Below, piece after piece: positions 5,559 to 8,534 of a stretch of 8,534 nt of DNA. The number at the start of each line of letters is the position of its first letter. Within the stretch, counting starts at the first letter, position 1. Under the pieces are notes generated by a model, which saw only the letters and a program-made list of their open reading frames with translations, was not told where the DNA came from and made no database searches. The DNA is taken from NCBI GenBank assembly GCA_003564775.1, contig PXEI01000412.1:1-8534 (forward strand), in the 5' to 3' direction. Made by a program: the position numbers and the translations under genes. The DNA comes from Spirochaetaceae bacterium (GTDB lineage Bacteria; Spirochaetota; Spirochaetia; DSM-27196; SLAA01).

Positions 5559-7616
5559 ATGATTGTTGCGGAACTTTCCTGGCACCGGAATTGTGCTGCT
5601 GGTGGAGAGGTTCGTGACAACTTTCTCTTGCAGGAACTGCGTGCTTCGTCTACTGTGGTGTGTATAACCGTGAACAAAACCGAATTAAAAGAAGGCTACT
5701 CCGCCACGCGAACTCCCGGAAGGCCGACACTGTCGCGCCCCTTGCTCATCTCCTTTCTGATTCCACTGATCGTGGGCTTTCTTTTGCTCAGTCTGGTTCT
5801 TTTGACTTACGCAACCGCCCGCAGCATTGCCCTTGGGGCGCAAGAAGGCAATCTACGAGCAGTCGCAGGAATGGCGGCAAACAAGATTGAACGCCTGTGG
5901 ATCGCTCCAAGGAACCACAGTGTCCAGGTGCTCTCAAGCTCCAGAACTCTTCAGCGGCGTATACGCGGAGACGCCGAAGCAGCCGAGCTGCTTGCCGAAT
6001 GGCAACAAACACATGCTGTCCTGGATGGGTACTTTTTCATCTATTATGGCTTGAATGACGGAACCGTTGAGCTCTACCCTAATCTGGAACTCCCTGAAGG
6101 CTTTGATCCCCGGGTACGTCCCTGGTATCAGGCGGGCATGAGTTCTACGGGAACGCCGGTGTGGTCCGAGCCCTACGACGAGATCATCACCGGAAAGCGC
6201 ATCATCAGCACAACGGCTGCTCTATCGGACGATGCTGGTAAGCGCATTGGCGTTTTTGCGGTGGATATGACCTTTGATCAGTTGGATAAGACTCTGGCTG
6301 ATATCCCGCTACCGCGAGTAGCAACAGTCTACCTGGTAGACGCCGCAGGGAGTCCTATCGCAGGCAGTAATGCAACTTACCATGAACGTGCCGTCATCCC
6401 CGAGGGCGATATCGACCTGTTTGTACACACAACGCGCCGCCTGGAAAACGGATGGCGTGTTGCGGTGGTAGCCCCTCGCAGCGGCCTGGTTCATGCCTTT
6501 GATCAGGCGGCCATGCCGATGCTCTTCATTGCGGGAGCTGCTTTTCTTGTACTCTTTGGATCGGTCAGCTTTGCATTGGTACGTCTTGCCTCACGGGCAC
6601 GTCGCCTTGCGGCCTATTTCGGAGAGGTAATTGATGGCCACGAAAGCCTACGTGCAGTCTTTACGAGAGCCGATGAGTTCTCGGAACTCAACCATCGGTT
6701 CAACGAGGTAATCTTGACCGCACGGCAATCAGAGGCCGAGCGCCTGGCCGGGGAGCGAGTTTACCGGCAACTCATTGAACGAGTCTCGATAGGTTTCTTT
6801 AGAACGACGGTCACAGGCAAACTCACCTACGGCAACTCTTACTGCGCCAGCCTTTTTGAGTACACTCCGGAGGAGTTGATCTCCCTACCCTCGGTTCTGC
6901 GATTGTATGCAGACCCCAAAGATCGGCAGATCTTTCTCCAGGAGCTTATGCGAAAGGGCGAGGTACGCGACAGGCGCGTGCAGATGCGGAAAAATGGGGG
7001 GGGCTCCATCTGGATATCTGTCACAGCCGTGGTAGACCGTGCAGAAGCCGCACTTAATGATAGCGAGATACATGGCTTCATGGTAGACGCCACCGCGCAG
7101 GTTGTGGAGCACGACAAACTCAAAGAATACGCAAACACCGATCCCCTCACAGGTCTGGTCAACCGGCGTGCACTTGAGCATGCTTATGCAGAACGAACCC
7201 CCAAGCACGGGGCCTGCTCACTCATCTTCTTTGATATCGACGCGTTCAAGGTGCTCAACGACAGCTACGGCCACGATGCAGGAGACCGGGTGCTCAAACA
7301 CATTGCAGAAGTTGGTAGCTCGGTGCTGCGGGCCAACGACATATTTGCCCGCTACGGTGGAGACGAGTTTGCCGTCCTGTTGCCGGATGCCCCGCTTGAT
7401 ACCGCACTATCCCTGGCGGAGCGACTCCAGGAGGCCCTGCGCTCCTCGTTAGTTCCGGAGGGCGTGCCATTTGTACCTGCCCTCAGTGTCGGCGTTGCCG
7501 TTCGGAGCGAAGCCGACTGTTCCCTTGATGCTTTGATGGTTCTCGCCGACAGCGCCCTCTATCGCTCAAAAGCCGCCGGGGGTAACACCGTTTCCGCAGC
7601 ACGAGCCGGTCGCTAA
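5559..7616 (+). CDS. membrane-bound diguanylate cyclase: dCache sensor, PAS, GGDEF
   Basis: Synthesises cyclic-di-GMP from two GTP in response to a periplasmic signal. There is a transmembrane helix at about 60-86, then a periplasmic dCache domain (about 87-315) with the signature DPRVRPWYQAG (183-193), the WSEPYDE motif (202-208) and RIGVFAVDMTFDQL (229-242). A second helix (about 319-342) is followed by a HAMP-like/coiled linker, a PAS domain (about 400-515) and GGDEF (about 520-680). The active site YGGDEF (599-604) and metal ligand FFDID (557-561) are intact. The inhibitory RxxD site is present (RAND, 591-594) exactly five residues before GGDEF, so product inhibition is expected. The start is uncertain: AGGAG (5553-5557) lies only 1 nt before the ATG, and GTG codons at 5655, 5658 or 5670 would remove the odd first 32-37 residues. 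There is a G8 run at 6996-7003 in the PAS domain. Confidence 0.93.
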   Translation: MIVAELSWHRNCAAGGEVRDNFLLQELRASSTVVCITVNKTELKEGYSATRTPGRPTLSRPLLISFLIPLIVGFLLLSLVLLTYATARSIALGAQEGNLRAVAGMAANKIERLWIAPRNHSVQVLSSSRTLQRRIRGDAEAAELLAEWQQTHAVLDGYFFIYYGLNDGTVELYPNLELPEGFDPRVRPWYQAGMSSTGTPVWSEPYDEIITGKRIISTTAALSDDAGKRIGVFAVDMTFDQLDKTLADIPLPRVATVYLVDAAGSPIAGSNATYHERAVIPEGDIDLFVHTTRRLENGWRVAVVAPRSGLVHAFDQAAMPMLFIAGAAFLVLFGSVSFALVRLASRARRLAAYFGEVIDGHESLRAVFTRADEFSELNHRFNEVILTARQSEAERLAGERVYRQLIERVSIGFFRTTVTGKLTYGNSYCASLFEYTPEELISLPSVLRLYADPKDRQIFLQELMRKGEVRDRRVQMRKNGGGSIWISVTAVVDRAEAALNDSEIHGFMVDATAQVVEHDKLKEYANTDPLTGLVNRRALEHAYAERTPKHGACSLIFFDIDAFKVLNDSYGHDAGDRVLKHIAEVGSSVLRANDIFARYGGDEFAVLLPDAPLDTALSLAERLQEALRSSLVPEGVPFVPALSVGVAVRSEADCSLDALMVLADSALYRSKAAGGNTVSAARAGR

Positions 7617-8534
7617 TCGGAAGCCCCTACTCGGAAGAACGCGCTGCGTTCTGCAAGGCCTTCGGCCTGAGAAGACATCTCCTCCGCCATTGAGGCCAGC
7701 TGCTCCGAGGCCGAGGCGTTCTGTTGAACAACCTGTTCCAGCTGTTGAATTGCTCTATTGATCTGATCTGCACCGGAGCTCTGATCACGAGTGGATGAGC
7801 TGATTTCCTCTACCAGTTCCGCAGTCTGCTCACTTGCAGGCACGATCTCTTGCAACAGCTCACCGGCTGTGCGTGCTATGCGATTTCCTTCAACCGCACG
7901 GTCATTGATGTCGGAGGCCGAGTCGCCGCTGCGTTCGGCCAGCTTGCGAACCTCCCCGGCAACAACAGCAAATCCTTTCCCGGCATCGCCAGCGCGCGCC
8001 GCCTCGATAGCGGCATTCAGAGCGAGTAAATTTGTTTGACGTGCAATCTCACCTATAACACCAATGCGCTCGGTAATGTCCTGCATGCTGCTGATGGCTT
8101 GATCTAATGCTTCACGCCCGCCCCCGGCTTTCTTGGAGGACTCTTTGGCTAGATTGTTGGTCTTGCCAGCATTCTCGGCATTTAGCTGTATGTTAGTGGT
8201 CATCTGCTCCATTGAGGACGCAACCTCCTCGGCGGCAGATGCTTGAGCAGCTGAACCCGAGGAGAGACTGTCGGCCACCGCGCGTAGCTCTTGACTTCCA
8301 CCCTTGATGGCGGCTACCGAGTCCAGAATAAACGAGATCACCTCACCTACTCGAGCTATCATCTCATCGAGCGATCGCGCAAGATCTCCCACCTCGTCGC
8401 TTCGTCGAACAAGATCGCCCCCAATCTTGGCTGTAAGGTCTCCCTCCGCAAGTGAGGACGCCACACGTTGCGCCTCTTGAATTGGAGCAACAATCGTCCG
8501 CTTGAGAATCATTGCCAAGGCAACCGCGCTGAAC
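7613..8534 (-). CDS. methyl-accepting chemotaxis protein, C-terminal part (N-terminus outside window)
   Basis: A chemoreceptor that relays ligand signals to CheA/CheW. The frame is open to the right edge, and 306 residues are visible. They begin at the end of a transmembrane helix (FSAVALAMILKR), then a HAMP domain (TIVAPIQEAQRVASSLAEGDL and following), then a long helical methylation and signalling domain. The signalling tip is canonical: IGEIARQTNLLALNAA followed by IEAARAGDAGKGFAVVAGEVRKLAERS. Gln/Glu-rich methylation helices flank it (AAEEVASSMEQM and ASEQLASMAEEMSSQAEG). The C-terminus ends FFRVGASD, without a CheR-docking pentapeptide of the NWETF type. Its sensor domain and start are beyond the window. 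It converges with the diguanylate cyclase gene, and the two stop codons overlap. Confidence 0.96.
   Translation of the reverse strand, partial: FSAVALAMILKRTIVAPIQEAQRVASSLAEGDLTAKIGGDLVRRSDEVGDLARSLDEMIARVGEVISFILDSVAAIKGGSQELRAVADSLSSGSAAQASAAEEVASSMEQMTTNIQLNAENAGKTNNLAKESSKKAGGGREALDQAISSMQDITERIGVIGEIARQTNLLALNAAIEAARAGDAGKGFAVVAGEVRKLAERSGDSASDINDRAVEGNRIARTAGELLQEIVPASEQTAELVEEISSSTRDQSSGADQINRAIQQLEQVVQQNASASEQLASMAEEMSSQAEGLAERSAFFRVGASD

Noticed and set aside
5280..5585. 101-codon minus-strand frame covering the 59-aa candidate in another frame
   Set aside because: No good ribosome site, Arg/Trp-rich composition typical of a shadow frame, and it overlaps the start of the cyclase gene. 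The 59-aa frame has a far better Shine-Dalgarno.
8516..8518. TTG or the ATG at 8512 as the start of the chemoreceptor
   Set aside because: The frame continues to the window edge with transmembrane sequence, and HAMP-containing receptors need an upstream sensor and first helix.

Overview
The window (about 53% GC by eye) looks like a chromosomal stretch from a motile, signalling-rich bacterium, most plausibly a spirochaete. That is an inference. It rests on the TRAP binding protein's signal peptide, which ends in VYA followed by a Gly-rich start (GGGQEAA) without a lipobox cysteine, a style I associate with free-living Spirochaeta-type genomes, and on the nearby chemoreceptor and cyclic-di-GMP genes. 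There are no rRNA or tRNA genes, no CRISPR array and no insertion sequence.

Bases 1-2065 (+): the 3' part of a glycerophosphodiester phosphodiesterase (GDPD) gene runs in from the left edge. It overlaps by 4 bp (ATGA) a complete FGGY-family kinase of the glycerol-kinase type. Two residues expected to contact glycerol appear substituted in the kinase, so glycerol may not be its substrate.

Bases 2066-5126 (+): a promoter-like sequence (TTGACA plus TATAAC) leads into a complete TRAP transporter. The order is periplasmic binding protein (dctP), small membrane subunit (dctQ) and large membrane subunit (dctM). A strong hairpin followed by T5 lies between dctP and dctQ and probably acts as a leaky terminator that favours the binding protein. 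A second hairpin terminator follows dctM. A reasonable reading is one uptake-and-catabolism locus: the TRAP system imports an anionic substrate, GDPD releases glycerol-3-phosphate plus an alcohol, and the kinase phosphorylates an alcohol or polyol. The substrate is unknown.

Bases 5127-5558: this stretch has no large gene. On the minus strand I see two small, previously unlisted candidate genes, each with a good Shine-Dalgarno sequence. One encodes a 59-residue charged protein and the other a 21-residue, almost purely hydrophobic single-helix peptide. An imperfect inverted repeat sits between them and the divergent plus-strand gene.

Bases 5559-8534: a membrane-bound diguanylate cyclase (dCache sensor, PAS, GGDEF with intact active and inhibitory sites) on plus meets a methyl-accepting chemotaxis protein on minus. 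The two convergent genes overlap by 4 bp at their stop codons, and the chemoreceptor is cut off by the right edge of the window.
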